From NCBI GenBank assembly GCA_965200825.1, contig OZ241385.1, forward strand, positions 744,001-808,000: a stretch of DNA of 64,000 bases, written 5' to 3'. Numbering within the stretch: the stretch's first letter is position 1; each line of letters begins with the position of its first letter. The notes below the pieces were generated by a model. The model ran no database searches, was not told the DNA's origin, and was given only the letters and a program-made list of their open reading frames with translations. Positions 17,827 through 27,227 of this stretch are shown here, piece after piece. This stretch comes from Bin80 sp026709335. Lineage in GTDB: Bacteria > Bacteroidota > Rhodothermia > Rhodothermales > Bin80. A program made the position numbers and the translations under genes.

Positions 17827-18985
17827 CTTTTTTAATTTGTTGATGTAGCTTCTCTTTAATATGTTGATCAACATTCTTCGAGGCCTTAACAGCACTATGG
17901 GCCCTGTTAAGGCGGCTAGCAAGATCAGAAACAGCCAGCATAATTGCTTTGTCAGGTAGCCCGAACAGTTTGCCTAATCGGACTATGTTCTTTGGACCGA
18001 TGCTGCCAATTGTCATATTCCTAATTCCCTCGATCCCAAGAGCCAACGTTTGATATTGTCGATAGCACGCAGTACCGACAAGGTCATAGCAAGGAGTGAG
18101 GCGCAATCCGATATGAGTATGCTCCATGGCGAAATTCTTAAGGTGTGCATCCGTGTTTCCTGTGAGAATACAGGCCATAATCCGGCGAAATAAGGTATCA
18201 CATTCTGCTCTTAGGCATATGTCTCTGTTTTGGATGATAAAATCGGCCATGTCTTCGTAACAGGCTTCATATTTGTCATCCGAGTGGTTACCGAGAAGCT
18301 GATTAAATTCCTCAAAGTGAATTTGCTTACCATCTTCGGATCTATCGAATCGTTTTATGAGGAGAGCTCCCTTCGAAATTCCTTGAAGTGGTGCCAAAGT
18401 CATCTCGACAACGAGGTCTTTCGGAAGAAGAGCTGCACAAGCCCGGGTAGTGATGTACTCAAGTCCAAGAATATCAGGTAGTGTGGGGGACGAAAGCTTA
18501 GCTATATAGGTTGCCCGCTCGTCGCGTCCTGCGGGGCGAAACACACGACCTTCCTTGATTGCGCCTAGTTTTGGTTGAATCCCAGAAAGAGACGACCTTG
18601 AGGTAAGTGCAGCAATATTATCAGGGTCGTTGTGATCAATTTCAATCTTTCTGATAGGATCTGGGTCAAGGATGCTTACGGCGCCGGCGAGGTCTTTACC
18701 AAAGGCAAGGAGCAGGGAAAAACGGTCGCCCCTTCGCAGGCTGAGCGCGCGTGCCTGCGCGTTCTTAAGCCAACCTTCAGCGCATAGATTATCAAAGAAA
18801 GGGTGTAATCCATGCTCACTCAAATGAGGTTCAACCTGAAGTGGGAGAGTGTAGGAAATGGCAGGTAAAGAATGATGCAGGTAGCTCTCGTCGTAGGTGA
18901 ATATGTATCGACCTCCGGCTTCCTGAGACAGGATACCGGCAAAAGAGTTCTTGTAGTATACGTTGCCCCAAAGATTACTTGCCAT
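17693..18985 (-). CDS. hipA: HipA-family serine/threonine kinase toxin
   Basis: A 430-aa kinase. The N-terminal couple_hipA domain (about 1-100) carries GLHPFFDNLCAEGWLKNAQA. The C-terminal kinase domain has the glycine-rich loop region SSLSGIQPKLGA (132-142), the catalytic loop NTDAHLKN with Asp279 and Asn284, and the metal-binding PCYDL with Asp301. HipA of E. coli phosphorylates glutamyl-tRNA synthetase, raising ppGpp and persistence. The target here is unknown. The last 44 residues are encoded over hipB and look unlike the family, so the natural C-terminus may have been extended by a frameshift or loss of a stop. Confidence 0.87.
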   Translation of the reverse strand: MASNLWGNVYYKNSFAGILSQEAGGRYIFTYDESYLHHSLPAISYTLPLQVEPHLSEHGLHPFFDNLCAEGWLKNAQARALSLRRGDRFSLLLAFGKDLAGAVSILDPDPIRKIEIDHNDPDNIAALTSRSSLSGIQPKLGAIKEGRVFRPAGRDERATYIAKLSSPTLPDILGLEYITTRACAALLPKDLVVEMTLAPLQGISKGALLIKRFDRSEDGKQIHFEEFNQLLGNHSDDKYEACYEDMADFIIQNRDICLRAECDTLFRRIMACILTGNTDAHLKNFAMEHTHIGLRLTPCYDLVGTACYRQYQTLALGIEGIRNMTIGSIGPKNIVRLGKLFGLPDKAIMLAVSDLASRLNRAHSAVKASKNVDQHIKEKLHQQIKKDGTEYSTQLGLTCQRSDKAAQRTKDLSASFGRYSWIKSTDGFSL

Positions 18986-19031
18986 TACCCTAGTTCGTTC
19001 GATTATTTCCCAACAGGAGGAAGTATCTATA

Positions 19032-19088
19032 AAATATAATTAATCAAAGGTAAACATTATTAATTATCATTAAATATAGTTAATCAAA
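19032..19088 (-). promoter_or_regulatory. Direct repeats upstream of hipA, candidate HipB operators
   Basis: AAATATAATTAATCAAA (19032-19048) and AAATATAGTTAATCAAA (19072-19088) match at 16 of 17 positions and are spaced exactly 40 bp apart, about four helical turns, 47-103 bases upstream of the hipA start. Between them lies another AT-rich ATTATTAATTAT. Such spacing would place two dimers on one DNA face. That HipB binds here is inferred. Confidence 0.45.
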
Positions 19089-19143
19089 ATATTCTCTTAT
19101 TTGATAAAAATAAAAAGTATTTTATTTTTTCATTGGGAGTGGG

Positions 19144-20385
19144 TTAATTGGCCAGATCTTTAATGGTTACAATGCCCACACGATTAGAGCTGCTTTGATG
19201 AATCAGCAATTTATTTTCGCGTGTAACCCACACATGCCGGATAATCCCTACACCGCTGGGAATAGCCCAACTCTGAAATGACTCTGTCTCAGGATCAAAG
19301 CGCACCAATGCATCAGGGCGCATACCGGATTCATTGTACCAAATTTGATCGTTAATCACAGCCAAAGAATATGGATGAGATCGGGGTCCGCTTGGCGACT
19401 CCCATTCTTTGATTTCACCAGTTGTAGGGTTTAGGCGGCCAATTCGGCCTTTCGAGGAGTTCACATACCATATAATTCCTTTGGAATCAATGCTCAATCG
19501 GCGGATTCGAGAATCTTCGTCAGAGATAGAATAATACCGTATCTCCATGGATTCTGGATCCATCGCTGCCAGTTTATTGATTCCGTTATAGGCAATCCAT
19601 ACGGTACCATCCTGCGCTACGATAATGCCATAAGGCCTTGGTTCCGTAGGTATTTCAGTAAGCTCTCCCGTAACAGGATCAAGTCTTCCAAGCATTCCAG
19701 ATCTCTGTGAGGTAAAGTATAGTTTCCCGTTCGGATGAAAAACTGCCGTATGAGGATCATCTGCTTTGGTAGGGTACTCAGTGATTTCTCCAGTACTCGG
19801 GTCAAGTTTTCCGATTGTGCCATTACTGTTGCCCGTGTACCAGATAAAGCCGTCAGCGTCCGGGACAATACTGTGTGGTTTTGCTTCAGGCGGCAAGGGG
19901 TATTCGTTCATGACCCCTGTCAACGGATCAAGGCGTCCGACAAGGCTTGCCCACATTCCAGTCCACCAAATAGAACCGTCGGGAGCCTCAATTGGATCAC
20001 GCGAGCGTTGCCCCAGAGTGGGTACAAGCCACTCCTGAATCTCTATTTCTACGGGGCCGTCAATGAGTGTAGGTTTCCGAGCTTTACGGGCAGGGAAATG
20101 TTCAGCCAGGTAGTGAGCGATGTCATTGGCCTCAGATTCAGGTAGCGCCATCATGGATTCCTGAACTGAACGCCACATTTCTACTCCATCAAAGCCTGAT
20201 CTTGTAATCGTTGCAATTGAATGACAGGAAGTGCAAAACTGCTCTACAAGCTCTTTTCCATAACCTTCCGGGAGGGAAAAGTTACCATGATTCTGGGCCA
20301 ATACCATCGGCACACTTATGAGTAGGGATATTGAGAAAAGCGACATAGCTAGAATCAGCCTTGTAGCCGGCAGATTTACGTTCAT
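19144..20385 (-). CDS. Exported cytochrome c / Vgb-like beta-propeller fusion protein
   Basis: A 413-aa protein from ATG 20385. A signal peptide ends near VPMVLAQ. A class I cytochrome c module follows with the haem motif CTSCH at residues 51-55 and a distal Met in the MMALPESEAND region. From about residue 110 to the end there are repeated six-bladed-propeller units of the virginiamycin B lyase/NHL type: GSIWWTGMWASLVGRLDP, GFIWYTGNSNGTIGKLDP and GRIGRLNPTTGEIKEW. The product is probably periplasmic. Streptogramin lyase activity should not be assumed from the fold. A role in sensing or oxidising a substrate with electron transfer through the haem is an inference. Confidence 0.82.
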   Translation of the reverse strand: MNVNLPATRLILAMSLFSISLLISVPMVLAQNHGNFSLPEGYGKELVEQFCTSCHSIATITRSGFDGVEMWRSVQESMMALPESEANDIAHYLAEHFPARKARKPTLIDGPVEIEIQEWLVPTLGQRSRDPIEAPDGSIWWTGMWASLVGRLDPLTGVMNEYPLPPEAKPHSIVPDADGFIWYTGNSNGTIGKLDPSTGEITEYPTKADDPHTAVFHPNGKLYFTSQRSGMLGRLDPVTGELTEIPTEPRPYGIIVAQDGTVWIAYNGINKLAAMDPESMEIRYYSISDEDSRIRRLSIDSKGIIWYVNSSKGRIGRLNPTTGEIKEWESPSGPRSHPYSLAVINDQIWYNESGMRPDALVRFDPETESFQSWAIPSGVGIIRHVWVTRENKLLIHQSSSNRVGIVTIKDLAN

Positions 20386-20396
20386 AATTCTTGTTA

Positions 20397-22656
20397 TCAA
20401 CGGATGAATGTATAAGTGTATTTCAAAAATATCGTTCGAGAATCAAGGCTCGGGCGAATTGGATGATGGCTCATTCGATCGGTATTAAGTCCCTCATTAT
20501 AGACGATCCAGAGATCATTTCCTTCACGGAAATTATATCGGAAACGTACATTGGCAGACACCAAGTCTGCGGCAGTGCTATACTGCATAAAGGCACTGAT
20601 ACTGGTTGAGGTTGAAAAGCTGATCTGTGTTCGAATTCTGGCGAGATGCACATAGAATTCCTGATCTCGATCAGAAAATTGTACACGATTGAACTGATAG
20701 TTTGCCCCGAATTCCAGATTACGGGATAAATTCCAAGTTGGCTCCAGTTCAAGTTGAATATTGGTTCCGTCATAGAACTGTCCAGCCTCTGCTGATGCAT
20801 TTATGCGCCATAACCGGCCAAAACGCATCATATAGTCCCAGCCAAAGTTATAACAAAGTATATCTGCCAACAGGTATTTCTGTGCCTTCCGGGAGCTCAG
20901 CAGGTTCTGTCAGGTTGTCTTTTCGTGCTTCCAGCTGGAGCGAGTGAGAATCTCCTGATTTCATTTCGATAGACCAATCAAGCCATGCGATCTGTGTTTC
21001 AAGGCTACCGTCTGAATCACGCAAAAATTGCGTGAATAACAGTTGTGGACGTATAGATTGAATTCTAGATTGATCACTTGCAAACCAGCCGTATCCAGTC
21101 ACAATGAATGGTTGAACGAAGCCTGTTCGAGAAACAAATCCCACCCCCGGTTCAAATTCGGTTCCACCCCATGCAGTGGCCATTCGGTAAGAAAATCCAA
21201 TGTTCGTTCGACGTTCAATTTGTACCCTGGCAAAACCGTTGGCTCTGGGATCTTTGCGTTGTGATGCATCATCAAAGGTCTGTGCCCATTTCAAGTCAAA
21301 ATATTCATTAGCTGCAATTTTCACTTGAGTATCAAACCCATATACAACGTTGCGATTTCCTTCTGCACCAAGCCGTGTTGTAACCATGCTGCCAATGTAA
21401 GAATTAGGGTTGAAGATCTGTTTACGCAAACGATAGACTCCAAAATTTTCGGATGAGTTTCCATGAGCTGCGACCGTCTGCATATTGATGACTCCGATAT
21501 CCCAGTCACCGACTCGCCCGACAAGACGGGCACCTCCGTAAATTGGCACAGTCTCTCCTTCATACAGGCCGATTTGGCGAGTATTGAAGAGCCTATCCGA
21601 TCGCCCCACAGTTCTGAATTCAAAAATCCCTGAGCGTTCCTGAAAAAATCTGCGTTTCTCGGGGAAAAACAGTGAGAAGCGCGTAAGGTTGACTTGTTGG
21701 TCATCAGCTTCAACCTGAGCAAAATCTGTGTTTACAGTCAAGTCCAGAGTCAAGTTATCTGTGATATTGTATTTCAGGTCACCACCTATATCTCTGGTCC
21801 AGCTTGATTGCTGATTATATTCAGATTCATCGTCGGAAAGATCTGAATACTGCTCCCTTCCACTTGCAACATAGGGAGTGATATAGAAAGGACGACCGGT
21901 GTTTACTCCACGTAATTGGATGCTCCGAAATTTACTCGGTTTGGCATAAGCCAAATCCCAATTGGGGGGTGTTGCGGGGAACTCGTGAATTTCATTTTTT
22001 CTGGAAATCCTGCGCGTCGCTGACATTCCCATCTCTACCAGACCATCAGCGGACTGAAAACCCAAACTGGTAAAGGGGATACGCACTTCAACAGACCATC
22101 CGGAATCAGTGATTTTTGTGGCAGCATCCCAGAAGGTATTCCAGCTCATATTCACGACCGTGTTAAAGGGGTTAGGGCCACTGCTATTCAGATCGTTTGA
22201 GATCGACATATCGATTCGAACAGCGTTGGGCGTAACAGCGAACCATAGCGCATTTTGTCGATCGTTGAAGGTGTCTAGGATGAGGGCTATTGTGTCATCT
22301 CCACTGTATCGATCTCTATACATTGAATTTGCGCGGATCTCATCGGGATTGCTGTCATAAAGCATTCCTCCCATGTACAGATGTTGGTCATCATAGGCGA
22401 CGCGAATAACTGTCTTCTCAGACATTTCTCCCATAAAAATGGGGCTATACATGACAACGGGTAGTGAGTCTATTTCGGCCCAGGCCGGCTCGTTCATAAA
22501 GCCATCTATCTGGATTGGGCCTGCCAATCTTGGTAAGATCAGAGGTGTAGAATCCGTTTCAAGAGATTGCGCCCAGGTTTGTAACGGTATGATGTAGAAC
22601 AAGGTGTTCCCGATCATTACGATCCACAAGATCAAGCGCAATTTTGGAAAATACAT
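20397..22656 (-). pseudogene. DUF5916 outer-membrane protein with N-terminal CBM9-like domain, frameshifted
   Basis: Two overlapping reading frames together encode one protein. The first (22656 to 20848) has a signal peptide, a CBM9-like domain (PIQIDGFMNEPAWAEIDSLP and beyond, about residues 45-230) and most of a DUF5916 beta-barrel (FFPEKRRFFQERSGIFEF). It stops right after IPVGRYTLL. The second (from about 20870 to 20397) continues with the rest of the barrel (NLSRNLEFGANYQFNRVQF) and ends in an aromatic-rich strand (YTYTFIR). One base added or lost near 20850-20870 explains the break. The family is common in Bacteroidota and its substrate is unknown. Either a real recent mutation or a sequencing error is possible. 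Confidence 0.8.
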
Positions 22657-22716
22657 TGAGATCCAGTGTCTTGCAGAGAATTCTAAGCCATTGAAATTCT
22701 TCGCCTGTTGACGCAA

Positions 22717-22991
22717 ATCTATTCTATGGATCGTATTAGCTCAAATAGTCAATGAGTGAAGACCCAAGTTAAAGTTTTACAATACAGAATAGGGATAGCA
22801 GAGATTGAGAGAAAGAAGAGTAGATGTTTCGGAGATAGAACTAAGATGCACTCAGGGGATATTCTTTGCAAGTATTTTCGGTGGTAGGAAGTCCTCGGGT
22901 TTTTTATTCCCGCCAAACAATTCGCATTTCATTGTCTAGGGACCATATTGATGGACCAATATACATCAATGCATCTCCTTCTCCCATGAAT
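22717..22991. other. Intergenic region, nothing recognised
   Basis: About 275 bp between two minus-strand genes. No supported gene, repeat or strong hairpin was seen. It presumably carries the promoter of the DUF5916 gene and the 3' end of the esterase-fusion transcript. Confidence 0.3.
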
Positions 22992-24278
22992 TTAATATTG
23001 ATGGAATGCCTGAGAAATAAAATGGAGTACAACAGGTAAGCTTTCCCTCCAATACGTCCATGTATGCCCCCCGTTTCGGATACGAAACTCGTGAGGGATA
23101 TTACGTTTCCGAAGCTCTATATGTGCAAGCGAATTACCCTCGTAGAGAAAGTCATCATCTCCGCAATCAATGAACCAGCGTACGGATTTAATATCACTTG
23201 CTGGTAGTGACTTGATCAGTTCTACGGCATTATGTCGCTTAACGTATTCCTCAATTTCTTGATCGGAGATATCCGACAAATCATTGCCCCAGCGCTCCAT
23301 GGTTGATCTGTAGTTCTGAGCTGTACTTGGGCCAACCCAGGCACTTAGCGGTGCAGCAGATGAGAACAGATCAGGGCGGCGAAGTGCGTAGATGAATGAA
23401 CCTCCGCCTCCCATTGAGAGTCCCGCAACCGCACGGTAACGCTTTTCGGGTTTGATCCGAAATCGCTCTTCAACATAAGGAATCAGTTCTTCAAAAAAGA
23501 AGTCCTCATAGCGCCATGTATTGGTTACATCATTGAAATATCCACGGACTCCAGTGTTGGCGTCGGGCATTATGATTACCATTGGAGTTGCTTTACCCTC
23601 CCGGATGGCTTTATCTGCGATATGTTGAACTTCTCCAAATTGAACCCATCCAGTCTGGTCATCTCCAGATCCATGTAGAAGATAAAGTGCGGGATAGCTG
23701 CGCTCACTTGTGTGGTAGCCCGGAGGGAGGTAGACTGCAAATTTTCGTTCCATATCCAGGATTTCACTTTGCAATGTCAACTGATCATGTACGGTACTAT
23801 GTTGAGCGTGTGAACTTTGTGGTACAAGTAGAAGCAATAGCAATAGTGGTACAATATTTTTTGCAGATGTTTTTACGAACATGTAATCAAGGCTGTACTT
23901 TCCCGGACCGATGAGGAATTTACCCGCGCAGACAAACAAATTCTTGAAAGCGTGGGATGGATCCCCTGATCCGGTGATCGTAAGTGTGAGTGTAGCTACG
24001 AGCATGGTAAATCCGAGCAGTGCGATTGCGGGGCGATAGAAAATTCCTAAAACCACGAAAACAGCTCCAATTGATTCGGCAAAAGCGGCAAGGAAGCCAA
24101 AAAATGTATGGCCAAAGCCAATTCCGAAGATCTCCATGGATGAACCAACCGAAGCCCACACTTCTGGGCCTCCAGTCAATTTTCCCCAGCCGTGGAAGAT
24201 AATCATACCAAGTCCAAATCCAATTCGCAAGACGAGTAGGCCCAGATCAGTGTAACTGCTCAGTCGATTCCAAAGCAT
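22992..24278 (-). CDS. DoxX-family membrane domain fused to an exported serine esterase
   Basis: A single 428-aa frame from ATG 24278 joins two proteins usually separate. Residues 1-132 are a DoxX domain with four membrane helices (GLLVLRIGFGLGMIIFHGWG, FFGFLAAFAESIGAVFVVLG). At Met133 the frame continues into MFVKTSAKNIVPLLLLLLLV and SSHAQ, a classical signal peptide. An alpha/beta-hydrolase of the esterase D/feruloyl-esterase type follows, with GLSMGGGG (nucleophile Ser288), DCGDDDF (acid) and NGGHTW (His). In the fusion the former signal peptide could act as a fifth helix placing the esterase in the periplasm. Independent translation from the internal ATG (23880-23882) is the alternative. 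Confidence 0.82.
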   Translation of the reverse strand: MLWNRLSSYTDLGLLVLRIGFGLGMIIFHGWGKLTGGPEVWASVGSSMEIFGIGFGHTFFGFLAAFAESIGAVFVVLGIFYRPAIALLGFTMLVATLTLTITGSGDPSHAFKNLFVCAGKFLIGPGKYSLDYMFVKTSAKNIVPLLLLLLLVPQSSHAQHSTVHDQLTLQSEILDMERKFAVYLPPGYHTSERSYPALYLLHGSGDDQTGWVQFGEVQHIADKAIREGKATPMVIIMPDANTGVRGYFNDVTNTWRYEDFFFEELIPYVEERFRIKPEKRYRAVAGLSMGGGGSFIYALRRPDLFSSAAPLSAWVGPSTAQNYRSTMERWGNDLSDISDQEIEEYVKRHNAVELIKSLPASDIKSVRWFIDCGDDDFLYEGNSLAHIELRKRNIPHEFRIRNGGHTWTYWRESLPVVLHFISQAFHQY

Positions 24279-24500
24279 TATTGACCGAAATTCTGTTTGA
24301 GATTCCCAAGTTACGCATTGAGGCAATTTTTACATGGTTTCAGATATAAAGTCATGAGATGTTTTCTGGTATAATTGGATAGCCGAATCTTACGAAAAGT
24401 AATCAGGGGAGACACTAATTTACTTTGATAAGCAGTAAATTTCGAGACTTCAAAAAAAGGGCATGTCAAAGATTGGCAAATATCTTAATTTAATCTTGAT

Positions 24501-26315
24501 ATGTTTCTCATGACTAGCATCTTAAAGCTCAAGTATTTTATGTCTTTTCTTGCCTTCCTTCTTGATCCGATAATTGTGTGGATGTATTGTTTCCTGATTT
24601 TCACGGTTTTTATGTGGAGGCTTGTTCCCTTCCTCAGGGAAGCGGAAAAATTGCGAGTAAAGTTATGTGAAGCGACTGAAAAATTAAATGATTTTGAGGG
24701 AGAAAAAGGATTTTCAGAGCAGTTTGAACAATATCATGCGTATGCGAGAATTAAATTCGGACGAGCTTGGGAAGAGTTTGTAGAGATGTTAATTTTCCCA
24801 TCCCCCGGCTCTGACGATCCGATTCGTAACACCAGCGAGGTTTCGAAGTATCTGAGTGAAGCTACCATCATTTCTCCAAAAGTACCTTTTCGGATTCTTC
24901 ATTCTGTTCCAAATTTACTGATGGGTCTAGGAATTTTAGGAACATTTTTAGGTCTTGCCGTAGGGGTTGGCACCGCCAATACCGGCCTATCTTCTGGCGT
25001 TCCTAGTGAAATCACTGCATCTCTCGAGCAATTATTATCCGGTGCCTCATTAGCATTTATTTCTTCCATAGTTGGGATTTTTCTATCCATTCTATTTCTT
25101 ATGATTGAGCGAAGTAAATCCCAAAAACTCCAATCTGAACTACGTAAATGGATCGATGGACTCGAAAAACGCTTGCGTCTTGTCACCGCGCCGAGTATTG
25201 CGCTTGATCAATTGGAGGAGGCTCGACTTGCGACACGACAATTAGTAAGTTTCAACACTGAATTGGTATTTTCAATTGAGCAGGCGCTCGAAGATAAGGT
25301 TGCAGGCCGCCTTGTACCGCAGCTCGAGCGCGTAGTAGAATCAATTGAAGGGCTCCGGTCAGATCGGACAACTGACGCTGAACATATAATTGAACGCTCC
25401 ATGAACCAATTTACCGAGGTTATGAAAAGGCAGACAGGATCCCAGTTTGAAGAGATGGCATCGATAGTTGATAACTTGAACAATTCTCTCAAAGATGCTT
25501 CCCATTATTTTGCCCAAACTCAACATGACCTCCGTGACACGCTAGACTCTGTCATCACAAATATGAAGACATCATTGGACACGAGCACGACTTCAATATC
25601 TGAAACTTTACATCAGTCTGTGGATAGTGTTGCGAGTATCGTCACAAGTGCATCCAAGAAGATGACAGACGAAATGATAACAACTAACCGTGTCGCCGCC
25701 GAGGAATTACGAACTACCATCGATCGTCTCATAAAAGATCTTGCAACGACTAGTATCGATGCTGCCTCTCAAATCACCAGCTCCCTGCACGGTTTGGAAG
25801 AAGCCTCAGAAATTCTTGGTCGATCTACAAAGCAGAGCGAAAGAATATTGGAGAGCATGACTAGTTTTGTAGGGCAATTGAATACCCTGAGAAACACTAT
25901 ATCTTCTTCACATCAGCAAATGACTATCCTGTCTGAACGATTGGAATGCTCTGCGCGAGATGTTCAGATTTCTAGTAATAGATCTGCTGATACGCTGGAG
26001 CAGACTAGTGAAGCGGTAGAGCGTATGGGTGCATTGATTCAGGCGCTTGAGAAGAACCAGAGATCTATCACTACTACTTGGGCTCAATATCAGGATCGTT
26101 TTGAAGATATTGATAGTTCCCTTGCTCGTGTGTTTGAACAGATTGATGAAGGCCTGATACGATATTGTAAACAGGTCGATCAGTTTGCTTCTACTCTTGA
26201 TCGGACAGCAGCCAATGCTATTAAGAATCTGGCCGGTGCTATCAGCGAATTCAATGAATCTATTGAAGAGTTGATTCCACGTCTGCCTAGTAGTACCAAT
26301 AAGCCCACATGGTGA
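24501..26315 (+). CDS. zorA: Zorya anti-phage system, membrane motor subunit ZorA
   Basis: A 604-aa MotA/TolQ/ExbB-like inner-membrane protein. One hydrophobic segment lies at about 13-38. The motor helices follow: about 132-158 (LLMGLGILGTFLGLAVGVGT) and about 178-203 (LSGASLAFISSIVGIFLSIL). Thr148 and Ser183 fit the positions of the functionally important Thr and Ser residues reported in E. coli ZorA. From about residue 235 to the end there is a long Ser/Thr-rich coiled coil, the cytoplasmic tail that ZorA proteins carry. With ZorB it forms a proton-driven rotary motor anchored in the wall that detects phage entry. It is the first gene of the zorABC cluster, with zorB 33 bases downstream. 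The tail is shorter than in E. coli ZorA as I remember it. Confidence 0.92.
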   Translation: MFLMTSILKLKYFMSFLAFLLDPIIVWMYCFLIFTVFMWRLVPFLREAEKLRVKLCEATEKLNDFEGEKGFSEQFEQYHAYARIKFGRAWEEFVEMLIFPSPGSDDPIRNTSEVSKYLSEATIISPKVPFRILHSVPNLLMGLGILGTFLGLAVGVGTANTGLSSGVPSEITASLEQLLSGASLAFISSIVGIFLSILFLMIERSKSQKLQSELRKWIDGLEKRLRLVTAPSIALDQLEEARLATRQLVSFNTELVFSIEQALEDKVAGRLVPQLERVVESIEGLRSDRTTDAEHIIERSMNQFTEVMKRQTGSQFEEMASIVDNLNNSLKDASHYFAQTQHDLRDTLDSVITNMKTSLDTSTTSISETLHQSVDSVASIVTSASKKMTDEMITTNRVAAEELRTTIDRLIKDLATTSIDAASQITSSLHGLEEASEILGRSTKQSERILESMTSFVGQLNTLRNTISSSHQQMTILSERLECSARDVQISSNRSADTLEQTSEAVERMGALIQALEKNQRSITTTWAQYQDRFEDIDSSLARVFEQIDEGLIRYCKQVDQFASTLDRTAANAIKNLAGAISEFNESIEELIPRLPSSTNKPTW

Positions 26316-26348
26316 CCTAAAAGGGCTGGTTCCATATCTTTTAGTACT

Positions 26349-27227
26349 ATGATTAGTCAGTCAAAAGAACTCTCCGACATCGGTCAAGGAGATCAGAATT
26401 ATCTCGCTAGCATCAGTGATGTTATGGCAGCATTGATCTTTGTATTTATCATCATGTTGGCCTTGTTTGCCTATAAGTTATCGAACGTCACAGAGGAACA
26501 AACCATAGTTACTGAAAGGTTGACTGCCAGTGACGAAACACGCGAACACATTCTTGGGGAAATCGCCAAACGACTAGAAGAATTTGGTATGAATGTTGAA
26601 GTTCTGCAAGAGCAGGGTGTACTTCGTTTGTCAAAGAACGCAATTAATTTTCCTTCTGGAAGTGAAATTCCGATTCCCGACCATCAATTTAACGTTGGAC
26701 GGCTGGCTCAGGCTCTCGCCGAAGTAGTGCCTTGCTATGTTTCATCACACAGGGAAGCTCTGATTGCAGGGTTAGATATGGAATTTACAGAGACTGACAC
26801 TGAAAGCGTACCCTCGTACTGTCTTTCAGCTACCAGAATTTTGACATATAACTGTGAGGCACAGAAACATCCATGGCTACTAGAAACTCTGCTTATTGAA
26901 GGGCACACAGACAGAGTTCCCGTAATAGGTGACAGGCGTTTTCAAGATAATCTCGAATTGTCGTCTATGCGCGCTGCTACCGTATATCGCATGATTGCGG
27001 CATGCGAACCCCGTATTGAACGTATGCGCAATTCTGAGAACGTTCCTGTTCTTAGTACGAGTGGATATGGATTCACACGACCAGCGACCCGCGATTCTGG
27101 GATGGCCGACTACAACAGACGTATTGATCTTAGATTGTTACTAGAACCTCCAGTAGACATTTTTTCTTCTCCCGAATCGAATTTCCAAGAAAAATTTAGG
27201 CGGCGAATTGGTGAGGAATCTCAATGA
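26349..27227 (+). CDS. zorB: Zorya anti-phage system, stator subunit ZorB
   Basis: A 292-aa MotB-like protein. One membrane helix (about 20-45) contains SISDVMAALIFVFIIMLALF with Asp24 at its start, the protonatable aspartate equivalent to MotB Asp32 and to the essential Asp of E. coli ZorB. The C-terminal OmpA-like peptidoglycan-binding domain has the motif EGHTDRVP (184-191) and NLELSSMRAATVYRMI. Two extra Cys (PCYVSSH, SYCLSA, TYNCEAQ) lie in an insertion before that motif. The 3' end overlaps zorC by four bases (ATGA), indicating coupled translation. Confidence 0.93.
   Translation: MISQSKELSDIGQGDQNYLASISDVMAALIFVFIIMLALFAYKLSNVTEEQTIVTERLTASDETREHILGEIAKRLEEFGMNVEVLQEQGVLRLSKNAINFPSGSEIPIPDHQFNVGRLAQALAEVVPCYVSSHREALIAGLDMEFTETDTESVPSYCLSATRILTYNCEAQKHPWLLETLLIEGHTDRVPVIGDRRFQDNLELSSMRAATVYRMIAACEPRIERMRNSENVPVLSTSGYGFTRPATRDSGMADYNRRIDLRLLLEPPVDIFSSPESNFQEKFRRRIGEESQ

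Noticed and set aside
19144..20385. Assignment as virginiamycin B lyase (antibiotic resistance)
   Set aside because: The propeller fold alone is not evidence for lyase activity, and the fused cytochrome c domain argues for a redox role.
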